64,000 nucleotides of DNA from Cordylochernes scorpioides (Eukaryota; Arthropoda; Arachnida; Pseudoscorpiones; Chernetidae), in NCBI GenBank assembly GCA_030710605.1, contig CP092868.1:32677363-32741362 (forward strand), in the 5' to 3' direction. Positions 1-13,306 of this stretch are shown here, piece after piece. Below the pieces are notes generated by a model that saw only the letters and a program-made list of their open reading frames with translations, was not told the origin of the DNA and ran no database searches. Positions within the stretch are counted from its first letter, which is position 1. Each line of letters begins with the position of its first letter. A program made the position numbers and the translations under genes.

Positions 1-470
1 TGGAAACATGAAATGGAAGAAAAACACTAACTTTATTTGAATGGTGCAATGCTTGAAGAATGCTTTGAAACAACAAGGTATTAGAGCCATATTTTTAAGT
101 AAATATTGTATTATATAATGTGATAATGATGTTTTAAAATCATTTCATATCTTTGAATATATATTTAATAAAACTTTGCCTTGGATTTGTCTTGATTTTT
201 AACTTAGACATAGAGGTACATGTATGTCAATGATAAGAAGAACCTATCATCTAATGATTTCTATTATTATTCAGTATTAATGTAAGGAAATTGGTCAATT
301 AAGGGAATTAAAATAAAGTGACCACTAATAAGAGGCAGCCTCTTCTTGTGTGTATGGCTGTTTTTTAATTATACAGTTTAAAAATTTTGAAAAGTAAAAA
401 AAAAAAATGGCCAAACCGTGGCTATAGTGAACCAAAAGCTCTGTCCCATTGGGGTTCACTATAGAGGGGT
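1..470. other. Left flank, no gene seen
   Basis: AT-rich sequence with no convincing reading frame. Near 400-480 there is the end of a TIR-type element (a 'CTATAG...TTTTACTGTA' terminus) similar to the pogo/Tigger-like ends elsewhere in the window. Similarity to the second PRMT1 copy begins only after about position 480. Confidence 0.4.
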
Positions 471-534
471 TTTACTGTATATGACTACATGTCTTAATAA
501 AGGTTTTTGTGTGTAATAATTACCCATTATAGGG

Positions 535-715
535 TAGCAACCAGATCCCAAAATGGCAATTTATCTATGAAGATCAACCCCAAGACATATTATTGACTGT
601 ATTGACTCATCCATTGATGAGCTCTACTCTTCCCCGGTAGACACCATCAAAAATCTCAAGCTTTACAAGCTTGATACCTTAGTGTGATTGAGTGGAGATA
701 AGAAAGAAGAAGAAG
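535..715 (+). mobile_element. LINE 3' end with GAA-rich tail
   Basis: This matches the 3' end of the LINE copies on the other strand at 32696-33013 and 43402-43630, including the 'CTCAAGCTTTACAAGCTTGA' block and the GAGTGGAGATAAGAAAGAAG tail. It covers the last codons of ORF2 and the 3' terminus. The equivalent in the second duplicate is at about 44390-44570. Confidence 0.7.
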
Positions 716-804
716 ACTTATGAAGATTTTACCCCCTAGAAAACTACAACAAAATATAAACTAAAAATAAGTGAAATTGTACTGGGATCAGGTGGATAAA
801 AAGA

Positions 805-960
805 AAATGGCATCTACTGATTGTGTAACTAAAAGTTGCTGGTGGCTTGCGCAGTGTTAATTCTAGAATAATTAAAAATCAACTAATTGATATTTATTCT
901 GACAGATGGTCAAGCCATCAGCAACTTTTAATTTTACGACCAGGGGGGGGAGATGCCTTT
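805..960. mobile_element. Fold-back element, short relative of 38205-38512
   Basis: An inverted repeat around 'AAAAGTTGCTGGTGGCTTG' and its complement 'AAGCCATCAGCAACTTTT' encloses about 80 bp. It shares its arms with the longer element at 38205-38512 but lacks that element's hammerhead-containing centre. The same short form is present in the other duplicate at about 44655-44815. Confidence 0.6.
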
Positions 961-1315
961 TTCTTAACTGTTCCAGTTTTACAATCAGAGAAGATGCCTT
1001 TTTCTTAAAATATAAACTGTTCTAAAGACTCAAAAGGATTAGTTGGAGAATGGTGAAAGCATTTGAGAGATTCACTATTGTCAAATGGTACTTGGGATGA
1101 AAAAAAAATTGCTTCACAGCTTTTGATTCTTACCTAACTACAAGTGTGAGAAAGTAAACAAATTTGATAATAAAATTAAAAATGACATATCCTGACCAGG
1201 AGCACATGTGCTTTTCAAATTTGACAATGTATCGCAAAACATGCAAAATTTAAACTGTCTTCTACCTGTGTAGACATGTAGTGCATTTAGAGTAAATAAA
1301 TGCAGCTACAAACTA

Positions 1316-4631
<3,316 letters not shown>

Positions 4632-5291
4632 TTATCATCATGGATCAATCTCTAAGAAACTACAGTGTACTATGTAAATGTACTATCTACTCTATGGGGA
4701 AACAAGTTCCTATTATTCCATCTTGATGGATACCAATCTGTGAGACTGAAAATTTAGATTTGTTAATTAGTTACTTGTTATACTATTCCTAATTGGGACT
4801 GCTGGTAATTGAGACTGTTTGTAATTAAAACTGCTGGTAATTGAGACTGCTAGTAATTGGGACAGCTGATAAGTGGACAGCTTGGGGTGTTGAATTAAAG
4901 AGAAGTCAGACTGTATATATATATTTTTTTTATCATCTTCCTGTCACTTGGGAAAATCCCTCAATAGAGATTAATTAGGAAAAAAGAGTGAAATCTTTTC
5001 TAGAGGTTCATCCAGTGGAGGAGCCAGGTCAAGAAATTTATTTTACAAAGATGTAGGGTACTCATTTGATGGGAGGCTATCAAGTTTTAGTAGGAAATTT
5101 TTTTATGAATTTTTTAATAACACTGGCCAAATTGAAGGCAAAAAATTCTTAATGAAGAATCCTTTGGCAGCCTGCCAGTTGGATTCTGGTAGGGAGGGTT
5201 GGTAAATATGTTTACCTGAAGACTTTGCTTCAGAGATAGAAATTTATTTTCTAAATGCTAACAGGTCATTTAACTAACTACAAGCAAGGAT

Positions 5292-5510
5292 GGCTAGATT
5301 CAATATATACAGTAATGATAAAGGCCCAATTTGGATTATAGATAATAAACACAGAGTAATAAGATCAAATTCAAATAAATTAATAGTGTGCGTCGTTTCG
5401 GTAACAGCATTGTTGCCATCTTCAGTACTTTTGTCTGAAGTTGGTAACAATGCTGTTACCGAAATGTCACACACTATTTGGATTTGGTCTTATTACATTG
5501 TGTATATATA
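5292..5510. mobile_element. Palindromic hammerhead-core element (copy A)
   Basis: It begins 'GATAAAGGCCCAATTTGGAT' and carries two inverted hammerhead-type arms (5390-5440 minus, 5430-5480 plus). The plus arm is damaged: its core reads CTGAAGT, losing A9. The minus arm keeps CTGAAGA, a 7-bp stem and CGAAA. Its counterpart is 48285-48470. Confidence 0.65.
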
Positions 5511-5684
5511 TAGTAGAACCTCCATGAGAGGACACTCGTGCTAGAGGACACTTCTCTACAAAGGACAGTTATCATTTGCAAAATTTTTTAACTATTCAGA
5601 AACTCTCCGGTAAGAGGACACCTCTCCTTAAGGGATACTTTGGCTCTGCAACTAGGTGTCCTTTATAGGGAGGTAGTTCTACTG
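5511..5684. mobile_element. pogo/Tigger-like MITE
   Basis: Inverted ends (GTAGAACCTCC and GGTAGTTCTAC) enclose the 'GAGGACAC' repeats. It is flanked by TA and has no ORF. Other copies are at 28913-29285, 31693-31862 and 48479-48656. Confidence 0.75.
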
Positions 5685-5831
5685 TATTTCAATAATAAAT
5701 TCAGAGTAAATCTTTCTAGAATAGATATCTAGTGTGTGGAGAGTAGTACTTATCCCTTAACGCCTACAGTCCTAAACCTTGATAAGGCACTTTGGCCTTC
5801 ATCAGTAAAAGGGCGGCTTTGAATCCAAGTA

Positions 5832-6164
5832 CAGTGGTACCTCGACATACACGAGTTTAATTCGTTCCGCAACCTTGCTCGTATCTTGAATTACTCGTAT
5901 CTCGAAGCAAAATTCCTCAAAAGCAAAAAACACAGCTTTGCATATAGAACAAATAATAATGAAGAAGAAGAAAGAAACATTTTAGGAAAAGCAAAAACAA
6001 AACAAAAGTACTGGTCAAAAAGAAACATTTAAAATCACAGATTAATATCTTCAACACTACCGAACCGTATATCTCTCGTAACTCAAAGCAAAAAATCACT
6101 TGCTCGTCAGCTCGTATCTCGAAAAACTCGTATGTTGGGGCGCTCGTATGTCGAGGTACCACTG
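5832..6164. mobile_element. mariner/pogo-type MITE, orientation 1
   Basis: The TIR starts CAGTGGTACCTCGACATAC and ends with its complement, flanked by TA on both sides (5830-5831, 6165-6166). The interior is the reverse complement of the interior at 48804-49133 although both flanks are the same in the two duplicates. Confidence 0.9.
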
Positions 6165-6775
6165 TATATGTATTTCTACTGTCCTCAAAGTTTCTGTTTG
6201 CTCCCCCTATAGTTCATTTAAAATACCTTTTCCAAGAGGTCACAGCTTCAGAATCAGTATAAAAGAAAAACAGCCCAATAAAATCAAGGTAATAAGACTA
6301 AATCAAAATAAATAATCTGTGTGACATTTTAGTGTAACAGCATTGTTACCATCTTCAGAGTAAAGTACTGAATGAGAAATTTTACCACAGAATGTTTTAA
6401 ATAGTTAGTTATCACTTGATAACAGTATTTGGTCCCTCGAGTCCTAATCCTTCTACATCCCAAAAGATATTCAGTTGATTTAAAGTCCTATTGAATTATG
6501 CAGAGTTGATGGAAGGGTGGTCTAAACAAGCTTTACAAGCTTGATACCTTAGTGTGATCGAGTGGAGATAAGAAAGACTTCTCTAAAGACACATTGGCTA
6601 TTCAACTAGGTGTTATCTTTTAGAGAGAGGTTCTGCTATATAATGCTAAGTTTCAATATAAATAACACATTATAAAAAACCCAAAAAAGGAAAAATTATA
6701 TATGATATACCATTGGGACTTTTTTCAGAATGTTTAATAATTAACTTTAAGTGATGGATAAAATTGGACTAATAC

Positions 6776-7211
6776 TTATTCTTTTGTCTGATGATGGTGA
6801 CAATGTTGTTGCCGAAACGTCACACACTAATAAATTATTTGGATTAGGTCCCATTTATTCTTTTGTCTGATGATGGTGACAATGTTGTTGCCGAAACATC
6901 ACGCACTAATAAATTATTTGGATTAGGTCCCATTTATTCTTTTGTCTGATGATGGTGACAATGTTGTTGCCGAAACATCACGCACTAATAAATTATTTGG
7001 ATTAGGTCCCATTTATTCTTTTGTCTGATGATGGTGACAATGTTGTTGCCGAAACGTCACACACTAATAAATTATTTGGATTAGGTCCCATTTATTCTTT
7101 TGTCTGATGATGGTGACAATGTTGTTGCCGAAACGTCACGCACTAATAAATTATTTGGATTAGGTCTTATTTTCTTTTATTATAATCTATAATCCAAATT
7201 GTGCTTTATCA
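6776..7211 (+). mobile_element. Retrozyme-like element: five tandem hammerhead monomers
   Basis: A 436-bp insertion flanked by the 11-bp direct repeat TGGACTAATAC (6765-6775 and 7212-7222). It holds five copies of a 79-bp unit starting GTCTGATGATGG at 6786, 6865, 6944, 7023 and 7102, then a unique tail ending '...AATCCAAATTGTGCTTTATCA'. No ORF. Each junction can fold as a type I hammerhead ribozyme (see the ncRNA entry). The region in the other duplicate (near 50540) lacks it. Animal retrozymes are known as small non-coding tandem hammerhead repeats thought to move by Penelope-type machinery; assigning this element to that class is inference. Confidence 0.8.
7054..7136 (+). ncRNA. Type I hammerhead ribozyme, best-preserved monomer junction
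   Basis: Stem III is ACGU (7054-7057) with ACGU (7133-7136). The cleavage triplet is GUC, with predicted cleavage after C7058. Stem I is ACA/UGU (7059-7061 with 7101-7103), then an internal loop, then AAUAAAU (7066-7072) with AUUUAUU (7090-7096). CUGAUGA is 7104-7110. Stem II is GGUGACA/UGUUGCC (7112-7118 with 7123-7129, two wobble pairs, loop AUGU). GAA is 7130-7132. One extra U (7111) sits between A9 and stem II; an extra base there is known in a natural viroid hammerhead. Paired by eye; activity untested. Confidence 0.75.
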
Positions 7212-7525
7212 TGGACTAATACATTTTTGAACAAATTATAAATATTAATTGAATCGGGTGAACAAAAGCAAAGAGTTGAAAGGGAATAAACTTAGAAAAT
7301 AAAGTAAGGCTAAAGAAAAGATTCTAAGACACCTCATTGTTTATTGGGTGATTGGCAGTTGCTAAAGTTAGGTCTAAATCATCCATTGTAGGCGCTACTT
7401 TTTGTGACACATTGTAACACTTTGAATACAGCGCGTATAAGCTAACTACAGCTGCTGTGACCTGCACATGCTGTTGTCTTTTAGCAATAAATTTGTATTT
7501 AAATAATAAGATACGAGAAAATAAA

Positions 7526-8292
7526 GGGAGACACCGTTGACTTTGGCCAGATCCGAAACTAACCTGACCTATGACGTCAAAATGACGTCGCGATGTAAAC
7601 GATGGGTCATTTTTTTTTTTAATTCGAATTAATTATTAATATTTTAAATACCTGCGACTAATTTATAGTGTGATTTTTGCGATTTTTTATTTTAATAATT
7701 TCCTATTAGCAATTTGTTAATTATTTTTTTAGCGCCAACGTAAACAAAGAAATACTGGCGTAATACGTTCCAATGGTGCCAAAGGTTATATTTATAAATA
7801 GGAATACACAAAAAATAATAATAATAAAATTATTGATATTACATATTTATAATAATAAAACTATTAATAAATTACATTAACCTAACCTGAACCTAACCTA
7901 ACCTGAACGAACCTGAACCTAACCTAAAGCTAACTTAAACTAACCTAACCTAAATTAACAACAAAATTTTTATATTAATTAATAATTAATTTTATAATAA
8001 TTTTAAATATCGGACACCATTGCTCTCAAGGTGCATTCACAACATACACGTGTTTACAATTGCGCTAAATATTTTCAAAAAAAAATCTATTTAAAATTAG
8101 CAGGCCATTTAGAAAAAAATATATATATATATTTTTAAACTATAAATTAATGGCAGGTATTTAAAATATTAATAATTAAATCGAATTTAAAAAAAAAATG
8201 ACCCAGTCGTAACCTTTGTTTACATCGCGACGTCATTTTGACGTCATAGGTCAGGTTAGTTTCGGATCTGGCCAAAGTCAACGGTGTCTCCC
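7526..8292. mobile_element. Mutator-like long-TIR element with 9-bp TSD
   Basis: Ends GGGAGACACCGTTGACTTTG and its complement. The inverted repeats are nearly perfect for about 145 bp and weaker to about 250 bp. Both sides are flanked by GAAAATAAA (7517-7525 and 8293-8301), a 9-bp TSD typical of Mutator-like elements. The TIRs contain paired TGACGTC motifs. There is no transposase ORF, so it is non-autonomous. The centre holds a telomere-like repeat tract. Confidence 0.88.
7878..7965. repeat. Degenerate (CCTAA)n telomere-like tract inside the TIR element
   Basis: A run of CCTAA, CCTGAA and CTAACTT units on the plus strand, equivalent to TTAGG, the arthropod telomere unit, on the other strand. 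It is interrupted and short. Confidence 0.7.
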
Positions 8293-8301
8293 GAAAATAA
8301 A

Positions 8302-8610
8302 ACCTAATCCAAATATATAGTGTGACATTTCGGTAACAGCATTGTTACCATCATTAGACAAAAGTCATTTTCAGACAAATTTAAAAGTCAACAAAAGAGA
8401 AAAGATTGCCTGATGATGGTAACAATGCTGTTACAAAAACTGTGTGTTAATGTTGTAGGAATTTGTTTTAAAAATTGGTCAAATTATCATGTATTGAATT
8501 AACCAAGTTATGTCTGTATTTGTCATTTTTTCCCCTTTGTCCAAAAGATGTTTCAGTAACAGCATTGTTGCCAACATCAGACAAAAGTCATTTTCAAACA
8601 AAGTTAACAA
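8302..8610 (-). mobile_element. Degenerate hammerhead-core repeats
   Basis: Three arms of the hammerhead family lie near 8320-8370 (minus), 8400-8450 (plus) and 8550-8595 (minus). Each keeps the stem II palindrome around 'GTAACA..TGTTAC' but has lost core bases (for example the GAAA box reads AAAA in the plus arm). Confidence 0.55.
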
Positions 8611-8631
8611 AAGATTCTCCATCTTTTTTTA

Positions 8632-8935
8632 ATTATTATCCCTAGTACACATGGTACAGGCCATGATAATCATGGTGGGTGGTTAGCGACTACTTTTACT
8701 GTAAGCGCACCACATGTCTACACATGTGAAAAGCAGTTCGACTTTGCACTTACAAATGTGCCAGAGCCCAGTTTGGTTACTTGCACTCGCTGGTGGGGTT
8801 GGACTTTTGCAAGAATCGGATGCCATTGGAGCATTTTTTTTTTTTAAATCAGAAAAAAGTGTCCAATGCGGGAATCGAACCCGGGTCGTAGTGGTCGAAA
8901 ACCAAACGGTTTAACCAGCCTTCCACCAACGGCCC
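8632..8935 (-). mobile_element. SINE-A, nearly complete
   Basis: On the minus strand it starts with a tRNA-like head (GGTTAAACCGTTTGG region, B-box GGGTTCGATTCCC at about 8868-8885), then the body with 'TGCAAGTAACCAAACTG', and ends ACTAGGGATAA followed by A/T tail. Same family as 33589-33897. Confidence 0.8.
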
Positions 8936-8937
8936 CA

Positions 8938-10035
8938 ATCTATGAATGAACTCATGGAATTCATGTAATCTTTACACAAGGGGATATGAAACAACATCAG
9001 TACAAGGCACAAGGTAATAAGATCAAATCCAAATAAATAGTGTGTGACGTTTCCGTAACAGTGTTGTTACCATCTTCAGACAAAAGTACTGAATGAGAAA
9101 TTTTACCACAGCATGCTTTAAATAGTTACTGTTATTAAGTGTGTATAAACAAGATAACAGAAGGTGATAAGAAATAACAACATTTACAAGACAAAATCAG
9201 ACTTTCACCAAGTGTGCCTGGATCATGGTGCCATGATCAATGAAAGCTACACCCATACTCCCCATTCTATGAATGAACTCATGGAATTAGTGTAATCTTT
9301 CACATGGGGATAAGAAAACAACAACAGTACAAGGCAAAATCAGACTTTCACCAAAGTGTGTCTGGATCATGGTGCCATGATCAACCAAAGCTACATCCTT
9401 ACACCCCGTTCTATGAATGAACTCATGCAATTAGTGTAATCTTTCACATGGGGATAAGAAAACAACAACAACAGTACAAGGCAAAGTCAGACTTTCATCA
9501 AAATGTGTCTGGATCATGGTGCCATGATCAACAAAAGCTACACCCATACACCCCGTTCTATGAATGAACTCATGGAATTAGTGTAATCTTTCACATGGGG
9601 ATAAGAAAACAACAACAGTACAAGACAAAGTCAGACTTTCATAAAGTATGCCTGGATCATGGGGACATGATCAACCAAAGCTACACCCATACACCCCGTT
9701 CTATGAATGAACTCATGGAATTAGTGTAATCTTTCACATGGGGATAAGAAAACAACAACAGTACAAGACAAAGTCAGACTTTCACCAAAGTGTGTCTGGA
9801 TCATGGTGCCATGATCAACCAAAGCTACACCCATACACCCCGTTCTATGAATGAACTCAAGGAATTAGTGTAATCTTTCACATGGGGATAAGAAACAACA
9901 ACAGTACAAGGCAAAGTCAGACTTTCACCAAAGTGTGTCTGGATCATGGTGCCATGATCAACCAAAGCTACACCCCATACCATAACTCATGGAATTTGTG
10001 TAATCTTTCACATGGGGATAAGAAACAACGGTACA
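8938..10035 (+). repeat. Tandem satellite, ~145-bp unit (copy A, longer array)
   Basis: Repeats of 'CTGGATCATGGTGCCATGAT ... CTATGAATGAACTCATGG ... GGGGATAAGAAACAACAAC'. Unit starts recur about every 144-148 bp (9410, 9558, 9702, 9846). A hammerhead-arm fragment (9040-9095) interrupts the first part. The unit matches the 3' part of a dispersed repeat (39840-40100), so the array looks like an amplified retroposon tail. Confidence 0.8.
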
Positions 10036-11499
10036 AGAAGCAATTGTAACTTTACTTATAACGATAGTTTGATACTAAATAATTGGAGATCTTAGAATGG
10101 GCTTCTATATTTTCTAACCCTAATCTTACATTGTAAGCCATGATGAAATTAGTTTAGGCTAGGTTAATTATAGCAAGCTAGATTATGGTTATTAAACATG
10201 GGGAAACAGGTCCCAAAAACCTCACAATATTCCTTCATGGAAAATTTAAATCAATCAAACGATTTAAAAAAATAGTACAAAAGTGGAATTGCGCCTTTTT
10301 CATAATATCAAACTAAGCCTATATTTCCACATGTATAGATCAATAGGCTATGCCTATTTATATAGTGATCTTGGCCAAATGGCAGAAAAGCAATTTGGTC
10401 AAAAATTGAGCAAGCATTTTAGGAATAAATATCAAAGGTAGTAGAATTAATATAAGTGTTAATGGGTTACAATAAACCAAAACTTAATATTAAATATGAT
10501 TAACTTGACATTTTGATAAATAGTTAATAAAAGTATATATTTATATATAACTTTTTTGAGAAACGTGGAGAATTACATTTAAGATTTACATGTAATAAGT
10601 TAAAATTATATTGAAAAACGACAATTAAATAAACCGATAAATGATTTATAAAAACGTTTAAATATTAGTATATATATTAGGATATATATAATAATGAAGG
10701 TAAAAATTGTAAAAATTTTTACTTTTGTCGCTATTCTAATATATGGGTGCACATTTGTGGTTCCTTTGTATTGCCGCACGTTGTTACTTTTAAAAAGATT
10801 TTTAAAATCTCTACTCTATTCATATTAGTAAGAAACAAAAATTTGTAAGTTAATTTGTCAGCATATTAATAAGTATTTACAAATAAAATATTAAATAGAA
10901 TGTATTATATAAAAAGCCGGTTTAGTAGCAAAATGGCGCTTTAGTTCACGATTGAAAAAAAAAAAGTTTTAATAGTTATATATAACTATTCGAAGATAGT
11001 CACTTAGGGATATTAATGAATATCCAAATAGAATTACATTGTTGGACAAAGGAACAGTAAAATACATTTCAAAGTTTAAAAGAATGGTACGAAACAAACT
11101 GTTCTTAACATACCTCCATTTGTTCTGCCATAGCTGTAAATTTGACAATGAGGCTAGATTAAAATACACGTGCTGATAAAATTTTTAAATCATAAAATTT
11201 GACCGATTAGAAAAAAATCAAAAACAACTTCTCACTGTTTATATATAATAAAATCAGTGTTCAATTTATATTAAAATATTTTATTTAAAATTATTTATTT
11301 TATTAAACCAGGTTTCTCGCGCGTTTAATTAAAAATACTAGCAATTTTTCATAGACACACTTTTGAACAAAAAGCTTGATTTTAATAAATTGAAGTAATT
11401 TATTAAAAATAGAAGTAAGAGAAAAAAATTCCGAAGACATTTATTTTATTTTACAATGTCCTTGTTTATTAAATCCTATTAATTGGCGCTATGAGCTCC
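10036..11499. other. AT-rich block conserved between the duplicates, no gene seen
   Basis: Almost identical to 51155-52624, and the best conserved non-coding part of the duplication. Only short, low-complexity frames are present and none resembles a known protein. It lies upstream of PRMT1 on the gene's strand. Confidence 0.5.
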
Positions 11500-11572
11500 A
11501 GATTGTTTTGGGATGCTCGCTTAACACTTCACAAGTCAAGAGAAGTGTTAAGTGAACATCTCAAAACAATCT
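11500..11572. ncRNA. Strong hairpin, miRNA-precursor-like (copy A)
   Basis: An inverted repeat of about 31 bp with three mismatches (AGATTGTTTTGGGATGCTCG arm) and a loop of about 11 nt, 73 nt in total. The same hairpin is at 52625-52697. It does not match a miRNA I recognise, and it could be a small fold-back repeat. Confidence 0.35.
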
Positions 11573-11871
11573 TATATATATATTAATAAAGCTTATTTTG
11601 AATTTAATAAGATTTTTTATTCATCCAATATTTCGATGAACCTAATGGCGTTCATATTTTTAATGTAGAAGAAGTTAATATAGATATTATGGATTGCTCT
11701 ATATTCAGAATATATATATGAAAAATAATTTTGAAATAAAAAATATAAATAAGTTCAGGTGTTGATATTAAAAATAAAAAGACCTTTCCTGACCATGCTC
11801 ACATGAGCATTTCTAGAGGCATATCCTGACCATTCACAAAAACACATATATGGAAATTTTTCTGGGTGGAA

Positions 11872-11971
11872 NNNNNNNNNNNNNNNNNNNNNNNNNNNNN
11901 NNNNNNNNNNNNNNNNNNNNNNNNNNNNNNNNNNNNNNNNNNNNNNNNNNNNNNNNNNNNNNNNNNNNNNN
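11872..11971. other. Assembly gap (100 N)
   Basis: Exactly 100 N, a conventional scaffold spacer. The duplication ends at its left edge. Confidence 0.99.
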
Positions 11972-12580
11972 CCTCATCAGTACAGGGGCGGCTTCGATTT
12001 CATAACATCCTACGAGAGAGGTTATGGAATCGGTCGAATTTACCAAAAAGGTGTCCAAGTTGGTGAGGTGACAGGGACCGATTTTCATACTAGAATATAA
12101 CATAAAGTTGCGTGAATTATTTTACTTGCGGTAAGTCATGATTTGTTGTCCACATAGCCGCAATTGCCGATATTTCAAACATGTATGTCATAATATATAC
12201 TCTTCCAGGAATAATAAAGCAAACCTAGAGCCAGCCCAGAGAGAGACGGAAGGGTAAAGTCCGGTCACTTTAGACATCAGCGACATTCCAAGGGGCGACC
12301 ACTGGGGCCCGTTACTTGGAACCTGAGGACTATTAAGACAGTTTGGGATTGTGGTGCGACACGAACGGCCGCCCGGCTGTTGCCGGTCCCGTCTCTCCCC
12401 CTCTCTCTCTCTCTCTGGTTGCCTGGGGTTCCTCTACCAACTTGTGGTGTTTTTATTTCTCTTTCCCCACCTTATTATTATACCACATGTATATATGTAA
12501 ATAAATCCATATACCACAAAAGTATATCAAAAAAGTTAATCAGAACACAGTTTCCCTAATTAATCAGAAAAACTATCAGA
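11972..12580. other. Unclassified GC-richer segment, probable TE 3' region
   Basis: It contains a CT-rich microsatellite (about 12395-12418) and AATAAA at about 12502, with no ORF. The first bases (CCTCATCAGTACAGGGGCGG) resemble 5790-5820 and 48770-48795. Origin unknown. Confidence 0.4.
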
Positions 12581-12584
12581 AAAT

Positions 12585-12779
12585 CACTCATGAACAAAAC
12601 TAAAGGAAAGTCTTTAATATCGATCGTCTATTTTTTTAAGGAGACAAGGGTAATATTGTTTACACTTGGTTATTTTGTGTGTCTTCAATAAAAGTCATTG
12701 TAATATTTTTCAGAGTTATTGTCTGAATCCCGATATACATTCTAGAAGGTTCAACTTCCTCAAGTTTTATCCATGAGTG
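12585..12779. mobile_element. Tc1/mariner-type MITE
   Basis: Terminal inverted repeat CACTCATGAACAAAACT with its complement ending ATCCATGAGTG. The interior 'TTTACACTTGGTTAT ... TTATTGTCTGAATCC' is shared with 36583-37060. Confidence 0.75.
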
Positions 12780-13024
12780 TATAAATCTAAAACTTCATAG
12801 ATCTACACAAAAAGAATCCTGAACATCATAACTGTACAGTTCTGTGCACACATCGCTTGAATATAATTTTAAAGTTGAAGAAATTTTATAAACTGAGAAA
12901 AATCAAGATGTAGTGGTCAATGTATATTCTAACTACCTGTCTTGTCGATGCATCCCTCTCTCAAACCGAAATAATTTCTAAACTGGAAAAGGCCAAACAG
13001 TAGTGGTCAACATAATAAAAATAA

Positions 13025-13157
13025 TGTAATACGCATAGAATCAAAAAGAATGAGTTTCTTTTATTGGGAAAAACGTTTTTAGCTTTCGGGCGTAAGCGGC
13101 CCTTCCACAGGAAATAATGGAACAATTTCAAGTAAAAATGTATATACATATATATAA
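13025..13157 (-). repeat. Penelope-like element terminal repeat (left, inverted)
   Basis: About 133 bp that is the inverted copy of 15337-15469. On the minus (element-sense) strand, 13110-13084 reads CTGTGGA, an extra A, a GGGC/GCCC stem and GAAA, a hammerhead-like core with A6 replaced by T. Confidence 0.85.
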
Positions 13158-13306
13158 AAGGTAATTTTTGCATATCTAGGATTAATTATGAAGTATTATA
13201 TTTTATTATTTAAGAAAAATTATTGTTATTTAAATTAGTCAATTTGCTGATATTATTATTAAATGCATAATTGTAAAATGGTGTGATGAAGAAAAAACGG
13301 AAAAAT

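Noticed and set aside
5780..5820. Additional hammerhead (CTGATGAAGGCC on minus strand; similar at 11972 and 48770)
   Set aside because: No GAAA box follows the stem, and at 11972 the rest is lost in the gap.
6776..7211. CRISPR-like array
   Set aside because: The whole 79-bp unit repeats with no variable spacers, it has a TSD, and the DNA is eukaryotic.
7878..7965. True interstitial telomere or chromosome fusion point
   Set aside because: The tract is short, interrupted and lies wholly inside a transposon with TSD.
11834..12103. ORFs spanning the first N gap
   Set aside because: Open only because N codons are not stops.
13084..13110. Active hammerhead in the Penelope terminal repeat
   Set aside because: The invariant A6 is T and no cleavage triplet with stem I/III partner was found; kept only as hammerhead-like.
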